From Pseudomonas sp. (GTDB lineage Bacteria; Pseudomonadota; Gammaproteobacteria; Pseudomonadales; Pseudomonadaceae): a stretch of 64,000 nucleotides of DNA. Of this stretch, positions 15,623-29,133 are shown piece after piece. The stretch is taken from contig VMRT01000005.1 in the NCBI GenBank assembly GCA_007713455.1, positions 1 through 64,000 on the forward strand. Direction: 5' to 3'. The notes under the pieces were generated by a model. The model was not told the origin of the DNA and did no database searches. It saw only the letters and a list, made by a program, of their open reading frames with translations. A program made the position numbers and the translations under genes. Within the stretch, counting starts at the first letter, position 1, and every line of letters starts with the position of its first letter.

Positions 15623-18370
15623 CTAGTCGCCCTGAATCTTGCTCAACAGGTCGCGCGCCAGCTGCACCGCTTCGCTGCGGTGGGTGATGTTGAGCTTCTG
15701 GTAGAGGCTGCGGATGTGCGTCTTGATGGTGGTGGGCGCAACGTTGAGGTGATCGGCGATCTGCTCGTTGGACTGCCCGGCGTGGATCAGGCTCAGCACC
15801 TGCCATTCGCGCCGGGTAAGCGGTGAGCGGCGGATCAGCTCCGGCACGTCGGGGCGATTGATGATGTCCTGGATCACCGCCTCGTCGAGGGTGATGCGGA
15901 TGGCGCGGCTGAAGTCGCGCTGCTGCTGCGCCAGCTGGATCAGCCGCGTGGCGCGCTGGGCTTCCGGTTCGTCGAGGGTGCGCTCGTGCAGCAGGCACTT
16001 GAGCATGCCGATGATCGGCTTGCCGACCCGCAGGAAGCTGCCAACGGCGCCGCTGCCACTGGCCAGGGTCATGGCCCGTTGCAGGTGATCCAGCGCCTGC
16101 TGGCGTTCTTCACGCAGCCAGTGCAGCTGCGCCAGAAGGATGTGGTTGCGGTTGCGATCCATCACCAGGCCGTGGCGCTCGGCGTCGGTCAGCAACTGGC
16201 GCAGGATCGGCAACGCGCTGTCCAGCTGCCCCAGCGCCACGTGGGCACGGGCATGGTTGCGCGCGTTGAGCTGGGAGAAGTGGTTGGCGCCGGCGCTGAC
16301 CGGCGGCGCGCTGATCAGCCATTGGCGAATCGCCTCACGATCCTGGCTGGAATCCCAATAGGCAAGCATCACCGCATGGGCATTGGCCAACCAGTCGATG
16401 TGGTAGCGGTCGTCGGCAAGCATCGTCTGCATCTGGCTGATGTAGTCGGCACAGGCGTTCTGCTGGCCGCGGGCGTAGGCGACGCCGGCCAGCAGTGCGT
16501 GGCTCTGCAGGCGCCAGCGCTGGTCGCCGAGTTCGTCGAGAATCTGGATGCCCTGCAGCGCGCACTGCTCGGCAGCATCGAGCTGGTGCCATTCCAGCAG
16601 CACCTGGCCGCGCACCCGGTAGATGAACTCGACGATCGGCGTGGCCTGCAGGTTCTGCTGCTCGATGTACTGGATGGCCCGTTCCTGCAGGGTGTAGGCC
16701 TTCTGCAGGTGGCCCTGGGCGATGGCGATCTCCGACAGCTGACCGAGGCTCCAGACCACCAGATGCGAGGCGTTGATCTCGCGGGCTCGGCGTTCGGCTT
16801 CCTCGTACTGCTTCTGCGCCTGCGGCAATGCGCCCTGGACGAAATGCACCTCGGCCAGGCCGGACATCGCCGCCACGCGCGAGGTGCGCATGATCAGCGG
16901 CTCGCAGGTCAGCGCCTCCTGGGCCAGGGCGATGGCGCGCTGCTCGTCGCCCTGGTTCATCGCCACCTGCGCGCGCACTGCGTTGAACTCGCAGACGATG
17001 CGCGCCCAGTCCTGCTCCGAGCAGCTGCGCTGCAGGGCCAGTTCGGCGGCCTTGAACCAGCGCTCGACGTGATCGAACTGGTAGGAGTTCTGCGACACCC
17101 AGGCCTGCAGGAGCGTGAGCAGCGGCGACCCGACGATCACCGGCTCCGGCAGGGTTTCCAGGCACTGCTGCAGCAACCCGAGACGGCCTTGACGATAGAA
17201 GGCACGCCCATGGCGCTGCAGGATTTCCGCGACCTGTTGCGGGTCGCCAGCCTGCACTGCGTGCCGCGCGGCTTCCTCGGGCATACCCTCGGCCAGCAAC
17301 GCCTCGGCGGCGCGCAGATGCAACTGGTTGACCCGCTGCGGCTGGTGGGTGCGCAGCTCGCCCTGCAGGAACACGGCGAACAACGGGTGATAGCTGTACC
17401 AGCGGCGCAGGCTGTCCAGCGGCTGGATGAACAGGCCGCCGCGTTCGAGCCGTTCGAGCATCTCGCGGCCGTGGCAGGCTTCGGTCAGGCGGTCGGCCAG
17501 CGCCGCATCGAAGCGGTCGAGCAGGCAGGTCGCCTCGAGAAAGCCGCGCAGGTCTTGCGGCAGGCCGTCGATCACCTGTTCGCGCATGTAGTCGCGGATA
17601 TCCGGGTGGCCGAGCAGCAGGTTTTCCAGGAACAGGTCCATGCCACGGCTGGTCTGCACTTCCTGCAGCGCCAGCTGCAATGCGCAGGGCCAGCCACCGA
17701 TGCGGCGGTTGAGCCGCTCGACCTGCTCGCGGTTGATGCTCACCGGCACGCCCAGCTCCAGCAGGGCCTGCACCTCGTCGTCCTCGAAGGCCAGCTGGCG
17801 GGCATCGAGCAGCAGCAGCTGATGCTTGACCCGCAGCTCGGCCACGCCCAGCTCCGGCAGCCGGCGGCTGCACACCAGCAGGGTCATCCAGCTCGGCATA
17901 TGCCGCAGGAAGAAACGCAGCCCGGCGATCAGCTCACGCTCGTGCAGGACTTCGAACTCATCAAGCACGATCAGGATCGCTTCATGCTCACCCGGCAGTT
18001 CGGCCAGCAGCTGGGTGAACAGCGCGTCCAGCGAGACCTGGCCCTGCTCGGCGAGTGCAGCGGACAGCGGGCAGCCGGCATCGAGCTGGCGGTCCAGCGC
18101 CTGGGTGAGGTAGCGGCCGAACTGCAGCGCCAGGTTGTCGCTGGCATGCAGCTGCAGCCAGGCGACGCGTCCATCGAAGGCCCGCGCCCATTGCGCTGCC
18201 AGGGTGGTCTTGCCGAAGCCGCTGGCGGCGTGCAGCACCGCCAGGCGTACCTGCGGCAGGCGCAGCTGCCACTCGTCCAGTCGCGGGCGTTCGAGCAGGC
18301 CGGGCGGCAGCATGGGGATCGCCAGCTTGGTGGGGATCAGCGGCAGCAAGGCTGGCATCGAGGCATTCAT
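15623..18370 (-). CDS. malT: MalT, ATP- and maltotriose-dependent activator of the maltose regulon
   Basis: The 915-residue protein matches MalT architecture (E. coli is about 900): an NTPase domain with Walker A ASGFGKTT (49-56) and Walker B ILIVLDEFE, a winged-helix/arm region, a SUPR-like TPR sensor domain, and a LuxR-type HTH at the C-terminus (LTRREWQVLSLIHAGQSNEQ then IADHLNVAPTTIKTHIR). The ATG at 18370 has GGAG six to seven bases upstream. It lies 99 nt downstream of malG on the same strand, unlike the isolated E. coli gene, so it may be partly cotranscribed with malEFG. It should activate all mal promoters described here. Confidence 0.92.
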   Translation of the reverse strand: MNASMPALLPLIPTKLAIPMLPPGLLERPRLDEWQLRLPQVRLAVLHAASGFGKTTLAAQWARAFDGRVAWLQLHASDNLALQFGRYLTQALDRQLDAGCPLSAALAEQGQVSLDALFTQLLAELPGEHEAILIVLDEFEVLHERELIAGLRFFLRHMPSWMTLLVCSRRLPELGVAELRVKHQLLLLDARQLAFEDDEVQALLELGVPVSINREQVERLNRRIGGWPCALQLALQEVQTSRGMDLFLENLLLGHPDIRDYMREQVIDGLPQDLRGFLEATCLLDRFDAALADRLTEACHGREMLERLERGGLFIQPLDSLRRWYSYHPLFAVFLQGELRTHQPQRVNQLHLRAAEALLAEGMPEEAARHAVQAGDPQQVAEILQRHGRAFYRQGRLGLLQQCLETLPEPVIVGSPLLTLLQAWVSQNSYQFDHVERWFKAAELALQRSCSEQDWARIVCEFNAVRAQVAMNQGDEQRAIALAQEALTCEPLIMRTSRVAAMSGLAEVHFVQGALPQAQKQYEEAERRAREINASHLVVWSLGQLSEIAIAQGHLQKAYTLQERAIQYIEQQNLQATPIVEFIYRVRGQVLLEWHQLDAAEQCALQGIQILDELGDQRWRLQSHALLAGVAYARGQQNACADYISQMQTMLADDRYHIDWLANAHAVMLAYWDSSQDREAIRQWLISAPPVSAGANHFSQLNARNHARAHVALGQLDSALPILRQLLTDAERHGLVMDRNRNHILLAQLHWLREERQQALDHLQRAMTLASGSGAVGSFLRVGKPIIGMLKCLLHERTLDEPEAQRATRLIQLAQQQRDFSRAIRITLDEAVIQDIINRPDVPELIRRSPLTRREWQVLSLIHAGQSNEQIADHLNVAPTTIKTHIRSLYQKLNITHRSEAVQLARDLLSKIQGD

Positions 18371-18469
18371 GGACGGCTCCCTGTTCTCGTTATTGTTCTC
18401 GTCGTGGCCTGGCGCACCGGCTCGCATGGCGTCTGCTCCCCGGTCTGGCGCTCTGTTTCGCTACATCCT

Positions 18470-19360
18470 TCAGCCCTTCACGCCGCCTGCGGTGAGACCG
18501 CCGACGATCCACTTCTGGCAGTAGAGGAACACCGCGGTGATGGGTATCCCGGAAAGCACCGCCGCCGCGGCGAAATCGCCCCACAGGTAGTTCTGCGGAT
18601 ACAGGTACTGCTGGGCGCCCACCGACAGAGTGAGTTTGTCGACGTCCATCAGCAGCACCGAGGCGATGGGGTACTCGGTGACGCTGGTGATGAAGGCGAG
18701 GATGAACACCACCGCCAGGATCGGCACGCTCATCGGCAGCAGAATATGGAAGAACGCCTGCCAGGTGGTCGCGCCATCGACGATAGCGGCCTCCTCCAGC
18801 GAGGCATCGATGCTCTCGAAGTAACCCTTGATGGTCCAGATATGCAGCGCCATGCCGCCCAGCGAGGCGACGATCACCGCGCCGTGGCTGTTCACCCCGA
18901 GCCAGCTGACGTGCTGGCCGAGCTGGTCGAACAGCGCGTAGATGGCCACCAGCGAGAGCACCGGCGGGAACATCTGGAAGATCAGCATGCTCTTCAGGAT
19001 CGGCGCCTTGCCGCCGAAACGCATGCGCGCGAAAGCGTAGGCGCTGGTGGTCGACAGGAGCAGGATCAGCACCGAGCTGGCCAGGGCGATTTTTACCGAA
19101 TTCCACAGCCACAACAGCACCGGGAATGGCGGCTGGGTGACGCTGCCGTCGTCATGGGTGTAGGGGATGCCGAGAGCCAGCGACCAGTGCTCCAGGGTCG
19201 GATTGTCCGGAAACAGGCTGCCGGTGGCGAAGTTGCCTTCGCGGAAGGAAATCGAGATCACCATCAGCAGCGGAAAGAGGATCACCGCCACGAACGCCAG
19301 CAGCGCCGCGTGGGTTGCCCACAGCCGGTAACGGGCGGATCTGGGTTGCACCATGGCCAT
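18470..19360 (-). CDS. malG: Maltose ABC transporter permease MalG
   Basis: The 296-residue permease has six expected membrane helices and the cytoplasmic EAA loop [21 protein letters not shown], which docks on MalK. Length equals E. coli MalG (296). It follows malF by 10 nt. The C-terminal [10 protein letters not shown] tail is the MalG tail that enters the MalE sugar site in the E. coli complex. Confidence 0.93.
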   Translation of the reverse strand: MAMVQPRSARYRLWATHAALLAFVAVILFPLLMVISISFREGNFATGSLFPDNPTLEHWSLALGIPYTHDDGSVTQPPFPVLLWLWNSVKIALASSVLILLLSTTSAYAFARMRFGGKAPILKSMLIFQMFPPVLSLVAIYALFDQLGQHVSWLGVNSHGAVIVASLGGMALHIWTIKGYFESIDASLEEAAIVDGATTWQAFFHILLPMSVPILAVVFILAFITSVTEYPIASVLLMDVDKLTLSVGAQQYLYPQNYLWGDFAAAAVLSGIPITAVFLYCQKWIVGGLTAGGVKG

Positions 19361-19370
19361 GTGGGTCTCC

Positions 19371-20936
19371 TTATACCTTCACTTTCGAGAGTTTGAGGTT
19401 GAGCAGCGCCATGGCGCCCACCAGCAGGAAGATCATAGTGGCAATCGCCGCGGCCAGGGCAAAGTCCTGCCCGGAATCCTGGAAGGCGATGCGGTAGGTG
19501 TAGCTCACCAGCAGGTCCGTGGTGCCGGCCGGCGTGGTCGCACCGATGATGTCCGGGCCACCGCGGGTCAACAGGGTGATGAGCACGAAGTTGTTGAAGT
19601 TGAAGGCGAAGCTTGCGATCAGCAGCGGCATCAGCGGCTTGATCAGCTGCGGCAGGGTGATGCGCAGCAGGTTGTCCAGCGGACTGGCGCCGTCGATGGC
19701 TGAAGCCTCGTACTGATCCCGCGGGATGGCCTGCAGGAGACCCATGCACAGCAACAGCATGTAGGGGTAGCCGAGCCAGGTATTGACGATGAGGATCATC
19801 GTGCGCGCCAGGGCCGGGTCGCTGAACCAGTCCGGGCGCATGCCGAACAGACTGTCGAGCAGCAGGTTGATCTCGCCGAAGTTCTGGTTGAACAGGCCGC
19901 GGAACACCAGGATGGAAATGAATGCTGGCACCGCATACGGCAGGATCAGCATCAGCCGGTAGAACGCCTTGCCGCGCACCAGCTCCCATTGCAGCAGGCT
20001 GGCCAGCACCAGGCCAACGGCGAGGGTGAAGACCACCGTGAGGCCGGCGAAGGCGAAGGTCCAGGCGAATATCTGCATGAAAGGTTCGCGGATGCTCGGT
20101 TCGGTCAGCACCCGGGAAAAGTTGGCGAAGCCGGTGAACACGGTAAAGCCCGGTGGCACCGCCTTGCCCGCCTCGTCGACATAGAAGCCGCGCTCCATGT
20201 CGGCGGTCAGCCGCGCGCCGCTGCGGGTGTCGACCAGTACGCCGGGGCCATCCTGACGATAGACGGGTTGCACGGCGGCGACTTCACGCAATCCGTACAG
20301 CCGCAGCAGGCTGCCATCCGGCACCTGCATCACCCATTGCTCCAGGGCCTTGCGCCGCTGAATCACCTCGCGCAACGCCAGCGCATCGCCCAGCCCCTCG
20401 ACGCTTTCGGCCGGCTGGAGGAGCAGCGGCGCTTCGGCGTCAGGCTCGCCGGTCAACGGCGGGCTGACGAACACGCCCTGCTCGCCCTTGTCGATGCGCA
20501 GGCGCTCGCCCTCCGGGCTCGGGTGCAGACTGAAGCGGAAGCGCTCACCGGCGAGGTAGGTCTGGCTCAGGTGATACTGCTCGACCTGGGCCTGACTCAG
20601 CAGATTGGTGCCACTGTAGTTGGTGAAGCCGATGCCCACCGTATAGAGCAGTGGAAAGATCACGAAAACCAGCATGCCCGCCACCGACGGGAAGATGTAG
20701 CGCTGCGCGTACATGCGCCGGTTGATGAACAGATAGCTGGCGATGCCGGTGACCACCAGCCCGAGCAGAGCGAAGGCCATCTGCTTCTGGACGTAGAGCG
20801 CGACCACCAGATACAGCGCGAAGGCGTTGAAGGCCAGCCAAAGCAGCCAGCGCAGGCCGGTGGTCAGGGAGCGGGGCAGGCCCCGGGGAGTCGAACGGGT
20901 CATGGCAGGGCTGGGCAACTCGGCACGGGCATTCAC
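19371..20936 (-). CDS. malF: Maltose ABC transporter permease MalF
   Basis: The frame encodes about 521 residues from a GTG at 20936 (E. coli MalF is 514). It shows N-terminal helices, the conserved [19 protein letters not shown] and GFTNYSGTN, a large periplasmic P2 domain with many charged residues, and an EAA loop [20 protein letters not shown]. An ATG at 20903 is the alternative start; neither has a strong ribosome site, so the start is uncertain. It lies between malE and malG in one operon. Confidence 0.9.
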   Translation of the reverse strand: MNARAELPSPAMTRSTPRGLPRSLTTGLRWLLWLAFNAFALYLVVALYVQKQMAFALLGLVVTGIASYLFINRRMYAQRYIFPSVAGMLVFVIFPLLYTVGIGFTNYSGTNLLSQAQVEQYHLSQTYLAGERFRFSLHPSPEGERLRIDKGEQGVFVSPPLTGEPDAEAPLLLQPAESVEGLGDALALREVIQRRKALEQWVMQVPDGSLLRLYGLREVAAVQPVYRQDGPGVLVDTRSGARLTADMERGFYVDEAGKAVPPGFTVFTGFANFSRVLTEPSIREPFMQIFAWTFAFAGLTVVFTLAVGLVLASLLQWELVRGKAFYRLMLILPYAVPAFISILVFRGLFNQNFGEINLLLDSLFGMRPDWFSDPALARTMILIVNTWLGYPYMLLLCMGLLQAIPRDQYEASAIDGASPLDNLLRITLPQLIKPLMPLLIASFAFNFNNFVLITLLTRGGPDIIGATTPAGTTDLLVSYTYRIAFQDSGQDFALAAAIATMIFLLVGAMALLNLKLSKVKV

Positions 20937-20969
20937 GGGAGAAGAACCTTTATGAACGGAGCTTAGTCT

Positions 20970-20996
20970 GCCGGCGCGCCTGTGCAGGCGGCCGGC
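20970..20996. terminator. Intercistronic stem between malE and malF
   Basis: GCCGGC-G-CGCCTG, loop TG, CAGGCG-GCCGGC forms a 12-bp stem with one bulge, 8 nt after the malE stop. There is no T-run. It probably protects malE mRNA or limits read-through, giving more binding protein than permease. Confidence 0.6.
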
Positions 20997-21003
20997 GAGC
21001 GGT

Positions 21004-22191
<1,188 letters not shown>

Positions 22192-22291
22192 GCTTCGCTT
22201 TCCTCGTGGCTTCTTATTTGTTGTTCCACCTGCTGCCGGCCTGAGGCTCTGACAGTCGTTCCATCCTCGGCGCGTCCCGTGCCATGTGCAT

Positions 22292-22333
22292 CCTCCTCCC
22301 CGAGGGGGCGGAGGGCGTAGAAGCGGGGCGTAG
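22292..22333. promoter_or_regulatory. MalT-box-like sites between malE and malS
   Basis: The minus strand at 22292-22301 reads GGGGAGGAGG, an exact fit to the E. coli MalT box GGGGA(T/G)GAGG, and the plus strand at 22305-22314 reads GGGGCGGAGG, one mismatch, so they form an inverted pair. GGGCGTAG follows at 22313-22320 and 22326-22333, with TACGCC at 22358 and 22378. Confidence 0.55.
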
Positions 22334-22443
22334 ATCAGCCGTCGCAACGGCACAAAATACGCCATCAGCCTGGCGTTTACGCCTATACCCGGCTGCCAAC
22401 GCGCGGTCAAATGTAGCGAAAAAGCATAATGGAGCCACATTTG

Positions 22444-24513
22444 ATGCGAGCCCACTGGTTATCCGCCCTGCCGCTACTGTTCGGCCTCGCCCTGCCCTTG
22501 TCCAGCCTCGCCGCTCCCGAGCTGAGCGTTCGCCTGAACGACCAGCCGCTGCCACTGAACTGGAATGCCCTGGCTGCCGATCGCTATGACACGGTGCTAG
22601 AACTCGAACCCGGTCGGCTGCATCTGGTGATGCCGCAATCAGGCGTCGAAAACACCGCGCTTGCGCCGTTCCGTCGTCAGCCGCTTGGCAAAGACAGCGC
22701 CTACCGCTACGAAGTGCCCGAGGCCGGACGCTATCGCTTGATCGTCGAGACCGGCGCCTCAGCGGCGCTGCGTCTGCTGCCAGTCAAGGCCGCCGAGCCG
22801 AAGGCGGCTGCACCGGTCTGCCGGGCCTGGGACGGCGGCGCGGTGGAGGTGGCCGTTGGCGACGTGTTCCGCGATGGCCAGACCCTGCGCGACGCGCTGT
22901 CCGGCGCCACGGCGGTCGTGCGCAACGGCCAGGTGACACTGCAACCCGCCGCCGGCAGCGACGGCCTCTTGCTGCTCGAAGCTGCCGAGCCCGCCAAACC
23001 GGCACCGCGCGACTGGCGCAACGCGATCGTCTACTTCGTGCTCACCGACCGTTTCGCCAATGGCGACCCAAGCAACGACCGCAGCTATGGCCGCGAGCCG
23101 GACGGGGCCGACGAAATCGGCACCTTCCACGGCGGCGACCTCAAGGGGCTGACCGAACGGCTCGACCATATCGCCAGCCTCGGCGTCGATGCGCTGTGGA
23201 TCAGTGCGCCCTACGAGCAGATCCACGGCTGGGTTGGCGGCGGCGATAGCGGCGACTTCCGCCACTACGGCTACCACGGTTATTACGCGCTGGATTTCAC
23301 CCAACTCGACGCCAACATGGGCAGCGAGGATGACCTGCGCACCCTCATCAGCGCGGCCCATGCGCGCGGCATTCGGGTGCTCTTCGATGTGGTGATGAAC
23401 CATCCCGGCTATTCGACCCTGCAGGACATGCAGCAACAGGGCTTCGGCGCCTTGCGCGACGGCATGGCCGACTACCTGCCCGAGCAATGGAGCGCCTGGG
23501 AGCCGGAGCTGCACGAGAATCTGCACGCCTACCACAACCTGGTGGACTACGAGCACCCGAGCTGGGCCGCCTGGTGGGGCCGTGACTGGGTGCGGGCCGG
23601 CATCGCCGATTACGACACACCGCCCAGTAGCACGGTCGATCCGCTCAAGGGCTCGCTGGCCTTTCTGCCGGATTTCCGCACCGAGTCGGAGGCGGTCGTC
23701 GCGCTGCCCGAGTTTCTCGCGCGCAAGGCGCAGACCCGTGCCGAGCCGCGCGAGGGCTACCGGGTGCGCGACTACCTGATCGAATGGCTGACACTCTGGG
23801 TCCGCGAATTCGGCGTCGACGGCTTCCGCGCCGACACCGTCAAGCACGTCGAGCCATCGACCTGGGCCGAGCTGCGCGTGGCGGCCGAGCGCGCCCGCGC
23901 CGACTGGGCCCGCGCCAACCCGGACGATCCCATGGCCGACGAGCCGTTCTGGATGGTCGGCGAAGTGTTTGGCCATGGACCGCAGGCCAGCGACTATCTG
24001 GATCAGGGTTTTGACGCGCTGATCAACTTCAACTTTCAGGAGCAGGCCGTGGCCGCCAGCGATTGCCTGGCCGCCGCCGAGCCCAGCTACGCCGACTATG
24101 CCCGGCGCCTGGCCGAGACGCCGAGGCACAACCTGCTGAGCTACGCCTCGTCCCACGACACGGCGCTGTTCAATCAACTGGCCAAGGGCGATCTGACCCG
24201 CCAGCGCGGCCTCGCCGCCGCGCTGCTGCTGGCGCCCGGCGCGGTGCAGGTCTATTACGGCGACGAAAGCGCCCGCACCTTCGGTGCCAGCGGTTCGGAC
24301 CCGTATCAGGGCACCCGCAGTTCGATGAACTGGGCCGAGCACCAGCGGCCCGAGATCGCCGCGCTGATCGAACACTGGCAGCGAATCGGTCGGTTCCGCG
24401 CCCGTCACCCAGCCATCGGCGCGGGTGAACATCGACTGCTTTCGCCCGGTCAGCCCTATGCCTTCGCCCGCGAGTTGGGAGAGGACAAGGTCATCGTGGT
24501 GCAGGCCCGATGA
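22444..24513 (+). CDS. malS: Periplasmic MalS-type alpha-amylase (GH13)
   Basis: The 689-residue protein has a signal peptide starting [20 protein letters not shown]. An N-terminal beta domain (to about 180) precedes the GH13 barrel: [16 protein letters not shown], region [10 protein letters not shown], region [16 protein letters not shown] (nucleophile), region [11 protein letters not shown] (acid/base) and region [12 protein letters not shown]. Length and motif spelling fit E. coli MalS (676), a periplasmic amylase that releases maltohexaose. The ATG at 22444 is preferred because GGAG lies about nine bases upstream. Its stop overlaps the kinase-like gene by 4 nt. Confidence 0.88.
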   Translation: MRAHWLSALPLLFGLALPLSSLAAPELSVRLNDQPLPLNWNALAADRYDTVLELEPGRLHLVMPQSGVENTALAPFRRQPLGKDSAYRYEVPEAGRYRLIVETGASAALRLLPVKAAEPKAAAPVCRAWDGGAVEVAVGDVFRDGQTLRDALSGATAVVRNGQVTLQPAAGSDGLLLLEAAEPAKPAPRDWRNAIVYFVLTDRFANGDPSNDRSYGREPDGADEIGTFHGGDLKGLTERLDHIASLGVDALWISAPYEQIHGWVGGGDSGDFRHYGYHGYYALDFTQLDANMGSEDDLRTLISAAHARGIRVLFDVVMNHPGYSTLQDMQQQGFGALRDGMADYLPEQWSAWEPELHENLHAYHNLVDYEHPSWAAWWGRDWVRAGIADYDTPPSSTVDPLKGSLAFLPDFRTESEAVVALPEFLARKAQTRAEPREGYRVRDYLIEWLTLWVREFGVDGFRADTVKHVEPSTWAELRVAAERARADWARANPDDPMADEPFWMVGEVFGHGPQASDYLDQGFDALINFNFQEQAVAASDCLAAAEPSYADYARRLAETPRHNLLSYASSHDTALFNQLAKGDLTRQRGLAAALLLAPGAVQVYYGDESARTFGASGSDPYQGTRSSMNWAEHQRPEIAALIEHWQRIGRFRARHPAIGAGEHRLLSPGQPYAFARELGEDKVIVVQAR

Positions 24514-25625
24514 GTGCCGCCTCGCTGACCGCAGCGGCACGGCGTCAGGCCCAGCTGGCCTTTCTTGCCAGCGGCACCGAGTTTCGCCTGGGCCGCGCCG
24601 AGGATTGCCCGTTGCCGCCGGAACAGCTGGCGGCGGTGCGCGGCGACGAGCCCTGGGTGCGTGCCTGCCTCGATGACGGTCTGACTGCGCGCGTCTACCG
24701 CGTACAGCTGGATGGGCGCGACTGGGCGCTGAAGGTCGTCCGGCGGCCCTGTCGTGTGCAGAACCCGGATGGCCAGACGAGCTTTCTCAACGAGCTACAG
24801 CGCCGCCGCGATCTTGCACGCTTGATGCGCCACCCTGAGCAAGCCGAGCGCCTGGCCGGCATCGTACCGACGCAATACGCCTCGCTGCAGCAAGGCATCG
24901 TGCTGTCGCCCTGGGTCGAGGGCCAGCGCATAGAACGCTGGAACGAGCATCAGCTAGTCGAGCTGTTCGACCTGCTGATCGCCCTGCTGCTGGCTGGCCT
25001 GTTCGAGTGGGATCTGGCGCCGGGCAACACCCTGGACGATGGCCGCATCCGCTTGTTTGATTTTGGCTACCTCTACCCCTTCGACCCGCTGCGCCAGTAC
25101 AACAGCGACGGCCTGGCCTCGCCTGGCTTTCATCCGGCCGAACGCTTCGAGACACGCCAGCTGTTCGCCTGCCTGCTGCGGCTGGAACAGGAAAGCGAGA
25201 CGTTGGCACTGGCCGATTTCGAGCTGGAGAAACGCATCGCGCTGGATGCCTACCAGCGGCTGCATCGAGAGCTGACTGGCCGCGGCGCAAGCGAAACGGT
25301 ATTGGACTGGCTGAGCGGCCTGATGCGTCGCTGGCGCAACGCGCTGGCTGGCGATCTGGACGGGTTGTACCTGCAGGAGGCCTGGCGCTCGCACTGGCTG
25401 GACGTGAAGGACGACCTCAGCGGGCAGAGCTGCACGCCGCTGACCCTGCAGCGCCTGGCCTGGCTCCGGGCTAAAGCCACTGCCCAGCATGCCGATCTGC
25501 TCGCCAGCGGCGCGCTGGCCAACGAACGACAGCCGGACCGCGAAGCGTTGCTGAACGACCTGCGCCTGGCGGAAGCACAGGCCGTTGGCTGGCAGCTGGG
25601 CGATATGCAGAGCGCCGAAGGGTAG
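24510..25625 (+). CDS. Protein-kinase-like phosphotransferase coupled to malS
   Basis: The 371-residue protein has kinase-fold key residues in proper order: ALKVV lysine (K75), a helix-C glutamate (E95), a catalytic loop DLAPGN (D168, N173) and DFG (D184). Only the usual catalytic-loop His is replaced, by Trp. No signal or membrane helix is seen, so it is cytoplasmic. The ATG overlaps the malS stop (ATGA), a tight link to maltodextrin metabolism. No named family is recognised. It could phosphorylate a sugar or a protein. Confidence 0.7.
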   Translation: MSAASLTAAARRQAQLAFLASGTEFRLGRAEDCPLPPEQLAAVRGDEPWVRACLDDGLTARVYRVQLDGRDWALKVVRRPCRVQNPDGQTSFLNELQRRRDLARLMRHPEQAERLAGIVPTQYASLQQGIVLSPWVEGQRIERWNEHQLVELFDLLIALLLAGLFEWDLAPGNTLDDGRIRLFDFGYLYPFDPLRQYNSDGLASPGFHPAERFETRQLFACLLRLEQESETLALADFELEKRIALDAYQRLHRELTGRGASETVLDWLSGLMRRWRNALAGDLDGLYLQEAWRSHWLDVKDDLSGQSCTPLTLQRLAWLRAKATAQHADLLASGALANERQPDREALLNDLRLAEAQAVGWQLGDMQSAEG

Positions 25626-25734
25626 TGAGCTGTGCTGCTGCGGCAGCGGTGGAAAGTGCGCTAGCCGAGGGGGACGTTGCCTGACCGAAGCGCGAAACGC
25701 TCGGTTTCAGCCCATCGCGACGGTGCCAGCAACG

Positions 25735-25766
25735 AAAAAAGCCCGCCTCACGATGGCGAGGCGGGC
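25735..25766 (-). terminator. Terminator of amyP
   Basis: On the minus strand the stem GCCCGCCTC / GAGGCGGGC with an 8-nt loop is followed by TTTTTT. It lies 19 nt past the amyP stop and faces the kinase-like gene end. Confidence 0.88.
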
Positions 25767-25784
25767 CGCAGATACCGCGTCCGG

Positions 25785-27440
25785 CTAGAGCCGGCCAACC
25801 GTGGTGGCGCCCTCACTGGGCGTCAGCCTGTTGTTCGCCCCGCCCTGCCATTGCCGCACCAGCGTTGCGTTGGCCTCATTGCGGATCAGGCATTTCCATT
25901 CCACATCCTGGCCGGCAGGCAGGGAGATGCTGCCCTTCCAGGTCGGGTAGGCGCTGGTATCGGTCAAGCGCACGGCGGAGGCCGGGCTCCAGTTGCCGAG
26001 CTGGCTGACGTTGCCCACCGCGTAGACGCTGTCGCCCATCTGCGTCACGCCGTTGTCGCAGCGGAAATTCACACTGACCAGTCCACCCTCGCTACCGTCA
26101 TCCCCGCCGCCATCGCCCGTGCCGCTGCGCCAGACCCGCACCTGGCCATTGCTGGCATTGACTGCTTCGCTGAAGCTGCCGCTGGCGACCTGACCGGGAC
26201 TGGCCAGATCGGAGTTGAGCGCCACCACCAGGGTCTGCTGGCTGCCGCTGACGGTGGCGACCAGGCCGCTGTAGCCGCTGTGGAAGCTGATCGCCGAATC
26301 AGCACGCACACCCGCGGTGCGGCGCACCTGAATCAGCTGGCGGATAAAGTCGCCGTAGCCCCAGTCGTACATGTGCGACCAGTACACCACCGGCGTGCCG
26401 GGGCTGGTGAGGATGTAGGCGTAGGCCTGGCGGATCAGTCCGTCCTGCAGCGCCCAGTGGTGCTGCCCGCCGTTCTGTCCGGGCGAGTAGCCGGTGTCGT
26501 GGTTGTCGACGAAGGTCACCGCCACCTCGCGCCAGTGCGGGTCCGGGTTGCCGTTCAGACCGTTCTTCCAGTCGGCGATCGAGCCGTTCTGCATGCGCTC
26601 TTTGAGGGCGAAGTCGAACACCGGGCACTTGGCCCGATCGGACCAGTCCTTGATGATCTGCTGCCAGCTGGCGGTGTTGCGCCAGTCCCAGCTCGGGTAT
26701 TCAGTGGGGCCTTTCCACAGCTCGCCGACGCAGAAACTGTTGTCGGCGCTGTCGGTCATCCAGCTGTCGACCCGCTCCGGCGCGTAGCCGCGGACGAAGT
26801 CGAAGCGGAAACCGCCGGCGCCGTAGCCGCTGCGCAGGTTGGCGAGCTCGTCGCGAAACATGCCGTAGATTTGCGGATGGCCGGTGTTCAGGTCCGACTC
26901 GCCGCCGATGAAGCGGTCACCGTCATCGCAGTCGTTGGGGTAGTTGCCCGGGTCGGCGCAGTCGTTGCGCCAGAAGCCCTGGCCGGCCGGCAGGTTGATC
27001 TCCGTGTCCGGGTAGCCGCGGTTCATGTGATTGGGCACCACATCGTAGAGCACCTTCACCCCGGCGCCACCGAGCGCGCCGGCGGCCTGGCGCAGCTGAG
27101 CGTCGCTGCCGTAGCGGCCGTTCTTGTTGAAGTCGTGCCAGAAGTAGCCTTCGCCGCCGCCGGACTTGCTACCGTCGCTCCAGCTGGAGAAGTCACGCCA
27201 GGGCACCGGCATCCAGATTGCCGAGAAGCCGTCCGCGGCGATCGTCGAGGCCTGCTGGCGAAGGATGTCGTACCAGTCGTTGGGCGCTTCGCGGACGACG
27301 TTCCAGTGGAAGCCCTGGAGGATGATTTCGTCGCCGCCGTGGTAGCGCACACCGGCCGGGCTCTTGCCGGCCTGGTCAGCGAGGGCGGGGAACGGCAGCA
27401 GGATCGCCGCCAATACGGCGGCACGCAGGATGTGGCTCAT
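25785..27440 (-). CDS. amyP: Glucan 1,4-alpha-maltotetraohydrolase (G4-amylase)
   Basis: The 551-residue secreted enzyme has a 21-residue signal peptide (MSHILRAAVLAAILLPFPAL, then A) and a mature start DQAGKSPAGVRYHGGDEIIL, recognisable as the Pseudomonas stutzeri maltotetraose-forming amylase. GH13 blocks are LYDVVPNHMN, GFRFDFVRGYAP, CVGELWKG and FVDNHDTG. A C-terminal CBM20 starch-binding domain follows (VSVNFRCDNGVTQMGDSVY, then GNVSQLGNW and VEWKCLIR). It releases maltotetraose from starch ends, feeding LamB. The ATG at 27440 has GGAG eight bases upstream. It is divergent from lamB. Confidence 0.96.
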   Translation of the reverse strand: MSHILRAAVLAAILLPFPALADQAGKSPAGVRYHGGDEIILQGFHWNVVREAPNDWYDILRQQASTIAADGFSAIWMPVPWRDFSSWSDGSKSGGGEGYFWHDFNKNGRYGSDAQLRQAAGALGGAGVKVLYDVVPNHMNRGYPDTEINLPAGQGFWRNDCADPGNYPNDCDDGDRFIGGESDLNTGHPQIYGMFRDELANLRSGYGAGGFRFDFVRGYAPERVDSWMTDSADNSFCVGELWKGPTEYPSWDWRNTASWQQIIKDWSDRAKCPVFDFALKERMQNGSIADWKNGLNGNPDPHWREVAVTFVDNHDTGYSPGQNGGQHHWALQDGLIRQAYAYILTSPGTPVVYWSHMYDWGYGDFIRQLIQVRRTAGVRADSAISFHSGYSGLVATVSGSQQTLVVALNSDLASPGQVASGSFSEAVNASNGQVRVWRSGTGDGGGDDGSEGGLVSVNFRCDNGVTQMGDSVYAVGNVSQLGNWSPASAVRLTDTSAYPTWKGSISLPAGQDVEWKCLIRNEANATLVRQWQGGANNRLTPSEGATTVGRL

Positions 27441-29117
<1,677 letters not shown>

Positions 29118-29133
29118 GCCGCAACGTTTAAGT

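Noticed and set aside
15986-19396. Very long antisense frame of over 1100 codons opposite malT and malG
   Set aside because: Its composition is the reverse-frame shadow of GC-rich coding DNA; malT and malG are fully supported on the other strand.
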